Positions 31,167 through 39,330 of a DNA stretch of 64,000 nt are shown piece by piece. The position numbers and the translations under genes were made by a program. A model generated the notes under the pieces. It was not told the DNA's origin and ran no database searches. It was given only the letters and a program-made list of their open reading frames with translations. This DNA is from a virus: IMG/VR virus record IMGVR_UViG_3300009082_000016, positions 62,001 to 126,000 of that record, one strand, 5' to 3'. Numbering within the stretch: position 1 is the first letter of the stretch; each line of letters opens with the position of its first letter.

Positions 31167-31601
31167 CTAATCCTTCCCCATCAGCCAAAGGATGGCCATG
31201 GGGTCCTTGCACTTCACGGAGAGGTAGGAGGAGTAGACCAAGCCGCTCCGCAGGTGCTTCTTGGCAAACTCCATCAGCTTCCTCCGGGCCACGGTACCCC
31301 CGAAGTGGCCCCGCTTCAGGCAGTCAACCGAGCAGAAGTTGAGGGAGATGCCCGTGGGGATGTTGCCGAGCCGCTTGACCATGGCCTCCATCTTCTTCGT
31401 GCTTTGCTTGAGCTTCCTCAACACCTCCTTGGTGTCCTTGGAGCTAATGAGGTAGATGGTCTCACAGTGAGGACGCTCAGCCACGACGTGGAGGGAGACC
31501 GAGAGATCCGGGTCCCACTTGAACTCCCGGCCGCAACCGTCGCACTTCGGATTCTCCGTGAGCGTCTTCTTGTTCTCCGGCTTCTTGCTCTTCACGGTCA
31601 T
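31167..31601 (-). CDS. Zinc-finger-type hypothetical protein
   Basis: A 144-residue protein with CDGCGREFKW near residue 20 and CSVDCLKRGHF near residue 90, two Cys pairs likely to share a zinc ion. The linking part is basic and helical (KEVLRKLKQSTKKMEAMVKRL). Its codon use is slightly richer in Lys codons than neighbours. ATG 31601 has GGGGGAG upstream. Family unknown. Confidence 0.7.
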   Translation of the reverse strand: MTVKSKKPENKKTLTENPKCDGCGREFKWDPDLSVSLHVVAERPHCETIYLISSKDTKEVLRKLKQSTKKMEAMVKRLGNIPTGISLNFCSVDCLKRGHFGGTVARRKLMEFAKKHLRSGLVYSSYLSVKCKDPMAILWLMGKD

Positions 31602-31604
31602 CGG

Positions 31605-32177
31605 CTACTCCCCCTTCACCCCGAAGAACTCGCCCAGCCGGCTGAGCACGTCCTTCAGATCCACGATGACCTCCTGCACCGACTCGTCGATCTCGATCTC
31701 CTGCGCCGGCGGCGTGCCCATGCCCTGCGCCTGCGCCAGCAGGGCGAGCTGCTGGAAGCGGGGCGCCAACGACTGGAAGCGGGGCGCCAACGACAGCTTC
31801 GCCTTCACCCGCTGGGTGGCATCGATCATGTAGCCGCCCTTGAGCCGGCTCACGACCGCCAGCCGCTTGTTGCTGTTGTCGAGATTGCCGATGATGCGGC
31901 TCGACGCGAACGGCTCCCGGGACTCGAACTCGCTCAGCAGGTGCGCCAGCATGTTCAGCATCTCGACGCCGCTGCGGGCGACGAACTTGCAGAACCGTAC
32001 GGTAGGTCCTTCGACCATCGGCACCGTCTCGGCGTCGGGCGTCGTCTGCACCACGCCCATCGGCTGCGGCGCTCCCGGCATCTCGACGTCGATCACCCAG
32101 CCGTTCTCGACCTCGCGCACCAGCAGCGTGGTGCTTGGCCCCATGTCCGATCCGATCCCTCTCATCATGGCTCGCAT
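31605..32177 (-). CDS. Hypothetical protein with internal duplication
   Basis: A 190-residue protein: an N-terminal beta region (TLLVREVENGWVIDVEMPG), a helical middle containing FCKFVARSGVEMLNMLAHLL, and a C-terminal acidic helix. A perfect 21-base tandem repeat (31752-31793) encodes LAPRFQS-LAPRFQQ, a recent in-frame duplication. No family is recognised. GGAAGGA precedes the start. Confidence 0.7.
   Translation of the reverse strand: MRAMMRGIGSDMGPSTTLLVREVENGWVIDVEMPGAPQPMGVVQTTPDAETVPMVEGPTVRFCKFVARSGVEMLNMLAHLLSEFESREPFASSRIIGNLDNSNKRLAVVSRLKGGYMIDATQRVKAKLSLAPRFQSLAPRFQQLALLAQAQGMGTPPAQEIEIDESVQEVIVDLKDVLSRLGEFFGVKGE
31752..31793 (-). repeat. 21-base perfect tandem duplication within a gene
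   Basis: CTGGAAGCGGGGCGCCAACGA split as 31752-31772 and 31773-31793 is repeated without change, adding seven residues to the 31605-32177 product in frame. Identity at every base indicates a recent slippage or duplication. Confidence 0.85.
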
Positions 32178-32193
32178 GTTCCTTCCTCCCTTC

Positions 32194-33102
32194 CTACTTC
32201 CAGAGCTCCGGGACGATGATCTGCTGCATCGCCTTGTTGATCGCCTCGGCCACCTTCTGGTAACGGGACGTGTACGGCTTCTCCGCCTTCTTGGCCTTCC
32301 CCACGCCCCACCGACCGAAGCTCGTGTTGGCGAACAGCTTGGCCAGCCGTCTCAGGTGATCCAGATTCTCCAGCGGAATGAAGAAGCCACGGGCGGCGGT
32401 GTCCAGCAGCTGCTCAGCCTTCCGCGGACTGTTCTGCCACATCCCCCAGAACAAGGCCCTGGCCGCCGCCACCGAGGGGTTCACCATGTTCGTGTCGTCG
32501 TCCCAGCCGTCGGGGTACAGGTAGGTGCCGATGGTGGCTCCGCCCATCATCGGCCGCTTGAAGGTGATCTCCTTCCTGAGCTCCTCGCGGAAGAAGTCGA
32601 TCTGCACCTTCTGGGCGATGGGGTTCTCACCGAGCTTGGAGAAGAGCAGGGCGATGGCCTTCGCCTTCTCCCAGTTCTTGCCGACCTTGGGGCACTGACC
32701 GTTGGGCGGGGTGCAGACGTCGCGCAGGGAGAAGAAGTCGATGACCTTCTTGTTGTCCCCGAGGTAGAGAACCCCATTCGTGGAGTCGACATTCAGGCCG
32801 GTGAGCTCCTGGAGCGGGTGCCCCAGAAGGTCGAAGTAGGAACCCGCGGGCATCGCGTTCATCGTGGCGTAAAGCAGCTTGTGCAGCCGGCCGCTCGTGA
32901 ACGTCCACTGCAGCAGACCGTAGGTCACCGCCGTGCCGTCGTAGGCGACGAAGGTGTCGTAGTCGCCCCCCTCGGGCTTGGCGATGGCTGCCACGATGAT
33001 GTCGAACCCGGTCGGGTTGGCCGGCAGAACGTACGGGACCGTGCCCTTGATGTACGGGCCCGACCAGCTGCCGAACTTCGCCCACTTCACGATGCTGCCC
33101 AT
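32194..33102 (-). CDS. Putative lysozyme-like enzyme
   Basis: A 302-residue protein with KPEGGDYDTFVAYDGTAVTY followed by GLLQWTFTSGRLHKLL (residues ~43-78). The 'EGG..D....YD.A..T.G..QWT..SGRL' pattern resembles lysozyme-superfamily domains in which the first Glu is catalytic. The rest is helical with a Cys pair (CTPPNGQC) and a basic C-terminus. No signal peptide is seen, so export would need a holin or delivery in the virion. Candidate endolysin or virion muralytic enzyme; the assignment rests on one motif. It has good spacing to neighbours and its own GGTGTGAG ribosome site. Confidence 0.5.
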   Translation of the reverse strand: MGSIVKWAKFGSWSGPYIKGTVPYVLPANPTGFDIIVAAIAKPEGGDYDTFVAYDGTAVTYGLLQWTFTSGRLHKLLYATMNAMPAGSYFDLLGHPLQELTGLNVDSTNGVLYLGDNKKVIDFFSLRDVCTPPNGQCPKVGKNWEKAKAIALLFSKLGENPIAQKVQIDFFREELRKEITFKRPMMGGATIGTYLYPDGWDDDTNMVNPSVAAARALFWGMWQNSPRKAEQLLDTAARGFFIPLENLDHLRRLAKLFANTSFGRWGVGKAKKAEKPYTSRYQKVAEAINKAMQQIIVPELWK

Positions 33103-33150
33103 CTCACACCTCCAACACGGGCCCCAGATCCTGGGGCGCTGTGTTCACGC

Positions 33151-33771
33151 TCAGTTCCCCTTGTTCCAGCCGGAGGCGGTCGAGCCGGAGCGCATGCTCC
33201 GCACCGCGCAGGACGAACTGGCGATGCCCTTCGAGAGGCTGACACCGTCATGGGCGAAGCTCAACACCTGCGCGTTCGGATCGATCGCGAGGTTCTGGAG
33301 CGTCATCTGCGCCTCCATGCCGGCGGCGAGGTAGAGGAACTTCCAGGAGTAGACCTGCTCCTGGTTGGCGATCATCCCCTTCAGCTGATCGAGCTGGTAC
33401 TCCCTCGACGCGTTCTCGAAGCCGTCGGTGAGGATGACGAGGATGACCTGCTCCGGCCGCTCGGGCTCGGGCATAGCGGCGAGCTTCACGCCCAGCTCGG
33501 TGATCGTCTTGCCGACGGCGTCGTACAGCGCCGTGGTCCCCCGCGGGAGGTACGTCTTGTCGTCGAGGGGCTTCACGTCCTTGACCGGGACGTCGCGGAA
33601 GATGACCTGGTACTCGTGGTCGAACTGGACGAGCGTCATCGCCGCCTCGCCCGGCGCCTTCTTCTGGTCGTCGACGAACGCGTTGAAGCCCCCGATGGCC
33701 TCCTTGACCATGGCCTCCATCGAGCCGGAGCGATCGAGCACGAACACGATGTGGCACGAGTTCTTCTTCAC
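33151..33771 (-). CDS. VWA-domain protein
   Basis: The 206-residue protein is a single von Willebrand factor A domain. FVLDRSGSM (residues 10-18, DxSxS), Thr79/80 in LPRGTTALYDA and Asp116 in ILTDGFEN form the metal-ion-dependent adhesion site. Such stand-alone VWA proteins bind partner proteins through Mg2+. In bacteria they often work with MoxR-type ATPases, none of which is in the window. GTG 33771 is preceded by GGAGGG at longer spacing. The C-terminus (SKGIASSSCAVRSMRSGSTAS) is Ser-rich. Confidence 0.85.
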   Translation of the reverse strand: MKKNSCHIVFVLDRSGSMEAMVKEAIGGFNAFVDDQKKAPGEAAMTLVQFDHEYQVIFRDVPVKDVKPLDDKTYLPRGTTALYDAVGKTITELGVKLAAMPEPERPEQVILVILTDGFENASREYQLDQLKGMIANQEQVYSWKFLYLAAGMEAQMTLQNLAIDPNAQVLSFAHDGVSLSKGIASSSCAVRSMRSGSTASGWNKGN

Positions 33772-33776
33772 GACTA

Positions 33777-34070
33777 CTAACCCTCCTTCTTCTCCTCAGG
33801 ATAGAGATTCAACTTCTCGATCGCCTTCACGCTGCCGCAGTACTGGCCGTTGAAATAGCACCTGTCACCGACGACCTCGAACTTGCACTCCGGGATGCAC
33901 GTCGGACCCTCGGCGTCCAGCATGTCCCGTTCCTCCTGCGTGAGCTTCCACCAGAGCTCAGCGCCCTCGGCGATGATGGGGTCCTCGAGACGGGAGCCGA
34001 ACTCGTTGTGCCGGCGCACCTCTCGGAGCGCCTCCTCCAGCTCACGGTACCGGGTCAGTTCCGGGCTCAC
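33777..34070 (-). CDS. Hypothetical protein with two Cys pairs
   Basis: GTG 34070 overlaps the upstream stop (GTGA) and fixes the start of this 97-residue product. The N-terminal half is a helix (YRELEEALREVRRHNEF). The C-terminal half has cysteines at CIPEC and CYFNGQYCG, a possible zinc or disulphide knot. No family is recognised. The stop lies six bases before the VWA gene's start. Confidence 0.7.
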   Translation of the reverse strand: MSPELTRYRELEEALREVRRHNEFGSRLEDPIIAEGAELWWKLTQEERDMLDAEGPTCIPECKFEVVGDRCYFNGQYCGSVKAIEKLNLYPEEKKEG

Positions 34071-34678
34071 TCGGGCTTGTTCTCCTCCGGCGGACCATCC
34101 TGACGATCCACCCACTCCTGCTCGGGATCGGGCTCCGGCTCGTCGTTCTCCTCCTCCGGGTTCTGCTGCCGGTTCAACCCGCAGGACGCCTCCCTGACGA
34201 CCTTCTTGAGCTCCTGCCCGACGGCCATGAACTTCTCCACCAGCTTGAGCTTCTCGCTCGCGTGGATGACCCGCTCCTGGATGGTGGACAGCGGGCAGCC
34301 GAAGTCCAGCATCGTGAGGACCACCTGGTCGAGCTGGTTGTTCAGCATCTTCTGCACGAAGACGCAAGGCTGACGCGGGAGCCAGGTGAAGCCGCCGGCG
34401 TCGCGCTCCTTGTGCGACTGGATGATGTCGAGCTCCTCCAGAATCTCCACCGGCGGGAGCTCGGCCGCCTTCATCTCGTCCAGGCACAGGGAGTCCGGAT
34501 GCACGAGCCACGCCTCGGGGCGATTCCTGCGGTAGGTGTCGACCGCCGACTCCCAGGTCTGGTCCTTGTCCTTCATCTGCCAGAGCATCGTATCCCTGTT
34601 GTCGCTCCAGATCCGGGCCCAGATCGTTCCCTTGTTGTCTTCCACGAACGACAGCTTCGACAACTCGTCGTACTTCAT
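34067..34678 (-). CDS. Hypothetical protein with acidic C-terminal tail
   Basis: A 203-residue protein, alpha/beta with Trp-rich N-terminus (IWARIWSDNRDTMLW) and a long disordered acidic tail (NPEEENDEPEPDPEQEW). The start at 34678 has AAAGGA upstream. No family is recognised. The tail suggests DNA mimicry or binding to a basic partner, which is only a possibility. Confidence 0.7.
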   Translation of the reverse strand: MKYDELSKLSFVEDNKGTIWARIWSDNRDTMLWQMKDKDQTWESAVDTYRRNRPEAWLVHPDSLCLDEMKAAELPPVEILEELDIIQSHKERDAGGFTWLPRQPCVFVQKMLNNQLDQVVLTMLDFGCPLSTIQERVIHASEKLKLVEKFMAVGQELKKVVREASCGLNRQQNPEEENDEPEPDPEQEWVDRQDGPPEENKPE

Positions 34679-34691
34679 GTTGATGTCCTTT

Positions 34692-35417
34692 CTACGCCCG
34701 CAGCAGGCTGCGGAAGTAGTGCTCGAGCGCCGTACCCTTCGCCAGGTCGCGGGCCAGATCGTCCGCGAAGATGTACGCCGCCTCCTTGTTGTTCACCATC
34801 ACAGCCTTCCAGAACCGGTCCTCGGCGCCCTGTTCGCCCTGCAGGACGGACTCGACCCGCGGGGCCATGTTCAGGCGCAGCACGCGATAGAGCACGTCGG
34901 CCGCCTCGGGGGCGGTGATCGTGTCCGCGAACGTCTTGTCGTCCGCCACCCGACGCATCATCACCCTGCGAAGCTGGTTGTACCGCCAACCCAGGTGGGC
35001 ACCGATCGAATCGTACGTCCCGGGGTAGGTGTGGTTGTCGACCATGAGCCGGCGCGGAAACTGCCGGTTGCAGTTCACGCAGACCACCCACTGCTCGGGG
35101 CGACGTCGAGGGCCCGTCGACGGAATCTTCGTGAAGGACCGGGTGGGGGGCAGGAAGACCTCGTTGCAGTACGGGCAGGTCTTCATCAGCTCGTCGATAT
35201 TCTTGCGGACGATGCCCGTCTGATCGGGCAGGGACGCCGAGCCGGTGAGCCAGAGGAAGGACCGGACGAACACGTTGATCTGGTTGTCCGGTTTCTCGTA
35301 GCGCCAGATCTCCAGCATGAACGGGGCCCGCTCCTTCTTGAACTTGGCGAGCGGGCGCTGGACGATCTTGCTACCTTCGTAGGTCTGGACCCACTCCTGG
35401 CTCGGCGTATCAGTCAC
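34692..35417 (-). CDS. Hypothetical zinc-finger protein
   Basis: A 241-residue protein with CPYCNEVF near residue 82 and CVNCNRQF near residue 113, a CxxC...CxxC zinc site in the middle. The segment following (GAHLGWRYNQLRRVMMRRV) is basic and helical. Unlike the mini-proteins around, it is a full domain on each side of the ribbon. Start ATG 35417 overlaps the previous stop. Nucleic-acid binding is likely but untested. Confidence 0.7.
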   Translation of the reverse strand: MTDTPSQEWVQTYEGSKIVQRPLAKFKKERAPFMLEIWRYEKPDNQINVFVRSFLWLTGSASLPDQTGIVRKNIDELMKTCPYCNEVFLPPTRSFTKIPSTGPRRRPEQWVVCVNCNRQFPRRLMVDNHTYPGTYDSIGAHLGWRYNQLRRVMMRRVADDKTFADTITAPEAADVLYRVLRLNMAPRVESVLQGEQGAEDRFWKAVMVNNKEAAYIFADDLARDLAKGTALEHYFRSLLRA

Positions 35418-36271
35418 TTCCGCTTCTCCGGGTTCTCCAGCATCTCGCGGGTGATCTCACCCGTCTTCGACATGTCGATGCCGGGCACGTAGCAGGCGCC
35501 CTCGGGGTTGAACAGCACGACCTTGGTCACGCGCCCGTACGGGTCGAGCGGCACACGCCACTTCCCGTCGTCCCCCTGCGTCATGCCGTGCCGCTGGCGA
35601 TACATCTCCCGCGCCTTCTCGGTCGCCAGCCGGTTGGCCTCCTCGAGGTCGGAAGCCGAACGCTGCAGCAGGTCGACCTCCTTGTGGATGTCCCGCCTCG
35701 GCGCTTCGGGCCGCGGCGGCATCTTTGCCTCGGGCTTCCAGGCCACCCGCCAGACGTGCTTCACCTTCCCGTCGGTGTCGTCGACGAAGTAGACCTTCGC
35801 CACGTCGAGCGCCCGGCCCGACGCCAGCAGGCCTTCGACCACGTCCTTCCACGGGAGGGTGCCCTTGGGCAACCCGTAGACGATCTGCTCGCCCGAGTCG
35901 ACCGCCTCGACCATGAACACGTTCATCACGTCGTCGAAGCCGGGGCAGGGGACGACCTCATGCCCGTCGAGCGCCTTGGGATCTTCCTCCGGCGGGCCGG
36001 GGCGCTGGTAGCCCTTGAGCGCCTCCAGCAGGTGCGACGGGTGGAACACGGACAGCCGCCAGGTGAAGGTCGGCCGACCGTTGCGCCCCATCGTGATCTG
36101 CTTGGCGATCTCGAGGCCGCCCATCGCGCCGCGGCGGATGAACTTCACCCAGTCCGTCTTCGGCTTGGGGAATCCCAGGATCACGGCCATCTGGTTGTCG
36201 GCCGTGTGGCCTGTGATCCGCATCAGCAGCCCGAGGGACTGCAGCTGCTGGGGCGTGATCTGCGCCTTCAT
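35414..36271 (-). CDS. Hypothetical 285-residue protein
   Basis: ATG 36271 (TGATG overlap) begins MKAQITPQQLQSLGLLMRIT. The first ~110 residues look like a helical domain ending in a strand pair (GRPTFTWRLSVFHPSHLLEAL), followed by an alpha/beta part with DDTDGKVKHVWRV and a charged helix (HKEVDLLQRSASDLEEANRL). No catalytic motif or family recognised. Coupled on both sides to small genes. Confidence 0.7.
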   Translation of the reverse strand: MKAQITPQQLQSLGLLMRITGHTADNQMAVILGFPKPKTDWVKFIRRGAMGGLEIAKQITMGRNGRPTFTWRLSVFHPSHLLEALKGYQRPGPPEEDPKALDGHEVVPCPGFDDVMNVFMVEAVDSGEQIVYGLPKGTLPWKDVVEGLLASGRALDVAKVYFVDDTDGKVKHVWRVAWKPEAKMPPRPEAPRRDIHKEVDLLQRSASDLEEANRLATEKAREMYRQRHGMTQGDDGKWRVPLDPYGRVTKVVLFNPEGACYVPGIDMSKTGEITREMLENPEKRK

Positions 36272-36489
36272 CAGTTCCTCCAGGTGTCGTTCGGAATCAG
36301 CGGAAACTCTCCGTAGGACCCAGGATAGTGGGCCCCGTTCGGGTTCTCCGTGAGCAGAGCGAGCACCATCTTCCGCCGGTAGGGAGGCCAGACCCGCATG
36401 AGCATCCGGCGCCACCACGGAAGCTGTTTGACCATGTCGCCCAACAGGCACTGCACCAGGTTCTCGTAGCCCTTGGGGATGCCCAACAT
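36271..36489 (-). CDS. Hypothetical basic mini-protein
   Basis: A 72-residue product with an aromatic, basic centre (QLPWWRRMLMRVWPPYRRKMV) that could lie on a membrane surface. Overlaps on both sides (TGATG). It has AAGGGAG upstream. No family is recognised. Confidence 0.65.
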   Translation of the reverse strand: MLGIPKGYENLVQCLLGDMVKQLPWWRRMLMRVWPPYRRKMVLALLTENPNGAHYPGSYGEFPLIPNDTWRN

Positions 36490-37010
36490 CAGTCGCTCCC
36501 TTCCAGCCGGATGGCGGCAGTGACTTCGCCGATGCTACCCCCGCGCCGCGGGCCGGCGCAGAGGAAGAGGGTGCCCTCCTCCAACTCCGCGTCCGCCACC
36601 ACCTCCCAGCCGAACGTCGTGCGCCCGTCCACGAGCCCACCCTCTCCCGGCCTGGGCAGCATGAGCAGCTCACACAGCTCGGCCTTCGAGTGGCAGAGGA
36701 AGTGGGTCGGGAACAGGCCGCTGCGATCGTAGAACGCCATCGCCACCATCAGCGCGTCGCGCCGGTTGGGGGCGGCGATGTGGCCCATGCCGAACCCCTG
36801 CCCGCCTGTGCGGATGCGCTCGAGCAGGTTGTCGCTGGGCAACGAGGGCATCGGCTCGAGCGGCGTGTCGTTCTCGATGCCGGTGCGGTGGACCTTCACC
36901 CTGCCGGGCTCGATCGAGATCCCGAACACCCCCTTCAGCTCCATCGCCCAGCGCACGATCACAAGGGCGTCGTCGATGCCGCGGTAGGGAACGTGGTCGC
37001 TGGTCGCCAC
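36489..37010 (-). CDS. Hypothetical 173-residue protein
   Basis: GTG 37010 follows GGGGGAG. The N-terminal part contains YRGIDDALVIVRWAMELKG; the C-terminal part is strand-rich with GWEVVADAELEEGTLFLCAGPRRGG. I note a resemblance in style to small virion or head-proximal proteins, but no family can be named. It begins the co-translated group running to 35414. Confidence 0.7.
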   Translation of the reverse strand: MATSDHVPYRGIDDALVIVRWAMELKGVFGISIEPGRVKVHRTGIENDTPLEPMPSLPSDNLLERIRTGGQGFGMGHIAAPNRRDALMVAMAFYDRSGLFPTHFLCHSKAELCELLMLPRPGEGGLVDGRTTFGWEVVADAELEEGTLFLCAGPRRGGSIGEVTAAIRLEGSD

Positions 37011-37020
37011 GGCTCCCCCC

Positions 37021-37305
37021 CTAGCGCGGGCGAACCGGGATGGGCTTCCCCACGAACCTGCCCGGCTTCAGGCTGAACACCATCGGCTTGCGCCCCATAC
37101 CCGGCCGCGGGTAGACGTAGGTGAACAGCTTGCGCTGCTTCACCATCTTCTTCACGTGCCGGCGGATCTTCTCCCGGCCGTACGGGGTGTTCATGCCCAG
37201 GTCCTCGGCGAGACCGATCGTCGTTCGCGTCCGACCGGCGCCCAGGGCCTTGACGATCATCTCGTCGTTCACGATGCGGGGAGTCCGCACCTGCTTCTTC
37301 TTCAC
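37021..37305 (-). CDS. Winged-helix-type DNA-binding protein
   Basis: A 94-residue basic protein. NDEMIVKALGAGRTRTTIGL then AEDLGMNTPYGREKIRRHVKKMVKQRKLF has the spacing of a winged helix: recognition helix then KQRKLFTYVYP...KPMVFSL as the wing. A regulator of transcription is the likely role. GTG 37305 overlaps the stop of the GroES-like gene (GTGA), so the two are co-translated. Confidence 0.65.
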   Translation of the reverse strand: MKKKQVRTPRIVNDEMIVKALGAGRTRTTIGLAEDLGMNTPYGREKIRRHVKKMVKQRKLFTYVYPRPGMGRKPMVFSLKPGRFVGKPIPVRPR

Positions 37306-37697
37306 GCGGCACTCTCCTCGCCGACCATCGGCGCGTCATGGAAAATCTGCACCTTGGGGATCTCCTCGTCGACGAACAGGATGTCGTTCTCCTGCAAGAA
37401 CAGGTAGCCCTCGCCGACTTCCGCCTGCATGGCCTTCTGGGTGGCGGTGACCTCGTGGATGCGGACCACCTGGACCACGTCGCCCTCGGAGACGTCGTGC
37501 GGGATGACACGGTTCTTCCGGGTCATCCCGTAGCCCGTCGACACGATGACGGCGTAGTCCTCCGCCTGGATGTAGGTCTTCTGCGGCAGGTAGAGGGATC
37601 CCACCTTGTCGATGCGCGGGACCAGCTTCACCAGGATCCACTTCCCCAGCGCCCTCACGGGCGGGGCGTGGATGACGCTCGGGATGCGGCTGTCCAT
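37302..37697 (-). CDS. GroES-like co-chaperonin
   Basis: The 131-residue product contains the Cpn10 pattern: RALGKWILVKLVPRIDKVGS (15-34), LYLPQKTYIQAEDYAVIVST with GYG, then HDVSEGDVVQV and YLFLQENDILFVDEE. This aligns with GroES strands and its C-terminal EddIl.v block. It would cap host GroEL to fold phage proteins such as the capsid, as T4 gp31 does. The mobile loop region (33-45) is short, so substrate or partner preference may differ. The ATG at 37697 directly adjoins the upstream stop. Confidence 0.75.
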   Translation of the reverse strand: MDSRIPSVIHAPPVRALGKWILVKLVPRIDKVGSLYLPQKTYIQAEDYAVIVSTGYGMTRKNRVIPHDVSEGDVVQVVRIHEVTATQKAMQAEVGEGYLFLQENDILFVDEEIPKVQIFHDAPMVGEESAA

Positions 37698-38021
37698 CTA
37701 CCGACCCTTCAACTTCGCCGGGATGCCGGGGTTGGGCCGGGGCGCGTCCGAGGGCGACTCGGTGCCGGGCACCGGAACCTGCCCGGGCTCCAGCAGGTCG
37801 GGCGCCACGCGCCGGATGAACTCCGTCTCCAGCTCCTTCGGCAACGTGCCGAACGCGGAGCCGCCGCTCTGCGCCTTCTCGACCCGGCTCTTGGAGATGA
37901 CGATCACCCGCCTGAGCGCCGGCACGAGCCCCAGCGTCGCGATCTGATCGCCCTCCTGGTCGTCCGAGACCGTGGCGTAGAACACTTTCACGTCGAACAG
38001 CTTCCCGAGCTTCATGGCCAT
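37698..38021 (-). CDS. Hypothetical 107-residue protein behind promoter-like motif 2
   Basis: ATG 38021 has AAAGGAGG upstream and lies about 20 bases after the promoter-like motif at 38042-38071. The first half has two strands and a basic helix (ALRRVIVISKSRVEKAQ); the C-terminus is Pro-rich and disordered. No family is recognised. It leads the transcription unit containing the GroES-like and winged-helix genes. Confidence 0.7.
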   Translation of the reverse strand: MAMKLGKLFDVKVFYATVSDDQEGDQIATLGLVPALRRVIVISKSRVEKAQSGGSAFGTLPKELETEFIRRVAPDLLEPGQVPVPGTESPSDAPRPNPGIPAKLKGR

Positions 38022-38041
38022 CGTGGGCCTCCTTTCGATCG

Positions 38042-38071
38042 CCCTCTATCGGGGTCGCATCGAAATGTCAC
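38042..38071 (-). promoter_or_regulatory. Phage promoter-like motif, copy 2
   Basis: The minus strand reads GTGACATTTCG, nine bases, then CCCGATAGAGGGC. TGAC to GATAG spacing is 20 bases, as in the other two copies. TTTCGAT and ATCGAAA flank the core as an inverted repeat here. It overlaps the last bases of the 38068 gene. Confidence 0.6.
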
Positions 38072-38472
38072 TCGTCGTCGTCGGCGCTCGGCCCGAACCC
38101 GTCCTCGTCCACGTCCGTCTCGTCGGGCTCCGGGTCGGCGGGCGCCCCGCCCCGACTGCCAGCCGCCGCCATGGCCCGATCGACGTAGGTCGCCTCGGGC
38201 GGGGAGGCGGGCTCGGGATCGGCGACCGACCCGTCCGGCTCGGGGGCCAGCCCGTCCAGGACGCGGTCGAAACCGGGCGGGACGCCCTGCCCGTCCAGCC
38301 TGGCCGGCTGCTGAAGGACACCGCCGACCGCCGCCCAGACGGCGTCGAACGACTCCTTGGTGAGCTGGGCCTCGATGATGCCCCCGCTGTCCAGCTTCAG
38401 GAAGGCCACGTGGACCACGTTGCCCGTCGCCACGTCCCGGTGAACACCCAGTTCGACGACCTCGAGTCGCAT
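38068..38472 (-). CDS. Hypothetical protein with acidic tail
   Basis: ATG 38472 follows GGGGAGG. The first 60 residues are strand-rich (RLEVVELGVHRD...VHVAFLKLDSGGIIEAQL). The last ~60 are Asp/Glu/Pro-rich and disordered (ADPEPDETDVDEDGFGP). No family is recognised. The gene ends inside promoter-like motif 2. Confidence 0.7.
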   Translation of the reverse strand: MRLEVVELGVHRDVATGNVVHVAFLKLDSGGIIEAQLTKESFDAVWAAVGGVLQQPARLDGQGVPPGFDRVLDGLAPEPDGSVADPEPASPPEATYVDRAMAAAGSRGGAPADPEPDETDVDEDGFGPSADDDE

Positions 38473-38474
38473 CC

Positions 38475-38801
38475 CTACCTCCCCGGCCTCGGACGGGCCG
38501 AATCCTCGAACCGCTTCTCCAGCACGATCCGGATCTGCTTCAGTTCGGAGGCGATGACCTGCGCGGCCTGCTCCAGGGGCGTGGCCTCCGGCGTCTCCGG
38601 CTTCGGCAACTCCGGCGTGGCCGTCTCCGTCTCCACGAGCCCGAACGCCTCCTCCAGCTTGGCCATGCACTCCCCGAACGTCTTCAGCGTCTTGCGGACG
38701 TTGTCCCGGGTGTCCGTGCTGAACAAGACCCGCACCTGGGCGTACGAACGTCGCAACTCCTCGAGGGCTTCCTCAGCCTTCGTCGGGTCCTTCACCACCA
38801 T
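38475..38801 (-). CDS. Hypothetical helical protein
   Basis: ATG 38801 has AGGAGG upstream; longer in-frame starts up to 38852 lack one. The 108-residue product is a pair of helices separated by a Pro/Glu/Thr linker (ETETATPELPKPETPEATP). No family is recognised. It overlaps the end of the upstream gene by 29 bases. Confidence 0.7.
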   Translation of the reverse strand: MVVKDPTKAEEALEELRRSYAQVRVLFSTDTRDNVRKTLKTFGECMAKLEEAFGLVETETATPELPKPETPEATPLEQAAQVIASELKQIRIVLEKRFEDSARPRPGR

Positions 38802-39330
38802 CAGCGTCCTCCTCATCCGCCACCGAGCAGCGGGCCACGACGCAGTCGCCAAGTTCCTTCATGACCACGGCGACGCTCTCCACCAGCTCGGGGCTTCCCG
38901 GCTCGACGACCTTGAGCTGGATCAGGCGTTCGGCAAGGCCGACGCCCACGCGCTCGATGAGGTCGTCAAGTTCAATCATCTCGGGGGCGACAGGCTCCTC
39001 ATCTCCCCCCAGGCAGTACTGCAGAACACCAGAGGCCATGCGGCCGACCACGCGGGCGGTCACCATCCGCATCTGCTCTTCCTCGTCCGGGTCCACGATG
39101 CCCCAGCGAGCGAGGAAAAAACCAAGCTCATCCCCCATTTTCACGCTGAAGAACTGCAGGAGGTCCTGGGTGAGCTTGGACACCCTGTCCTCCAGCGTCA
39201 GGCCTTCGGACGCCACTCCCAGCAGCTGGTCCCGGTAGCCCTGCCAGGTGCAGACCTGGCACCGGCAGACCTCCATCCCAACCAGGATGGCACTGGAGAA
39301 GCAGCGGGGGCAGACGTTCGGGATGCTCAG
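38773..39330 (-). CDS. Zinc-ribbon protein with possible CTG start
   Basis: The ~185-residue product starts with NVCPRCFSSAILVGMEVCRC followed by QVC, a four-plus-cysteine ribbon, then a helical part with many acidic residues. No ATG, GTG or TTG precedes the first Cys pair in this frame. A CTG at 39330 overlapping the upstream stop (CTGA) mirrors the GTGA/ATGA couplings around it. A later ATG inside the ribbon would destroy the first pair. Start uncertain; the gene is credible. Confidence 0.6.
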   Translation of the reverse strand: MSIPNVCPRCFSSAILVGMEVCRCQVCTWQGYRDQLLGVASEGLTLEDRVSKLTQDLLQFFSVKMGDELGFFLARWGIVDPDEEEQMRMVTARVVGRMASGVLQYCLGGDEEPVAPEMIELDDLIERVGVGLAERLIQLKVVEPGSPELVESVAVVMKELGDCVVARCSVADEEDADGGEGPDEG

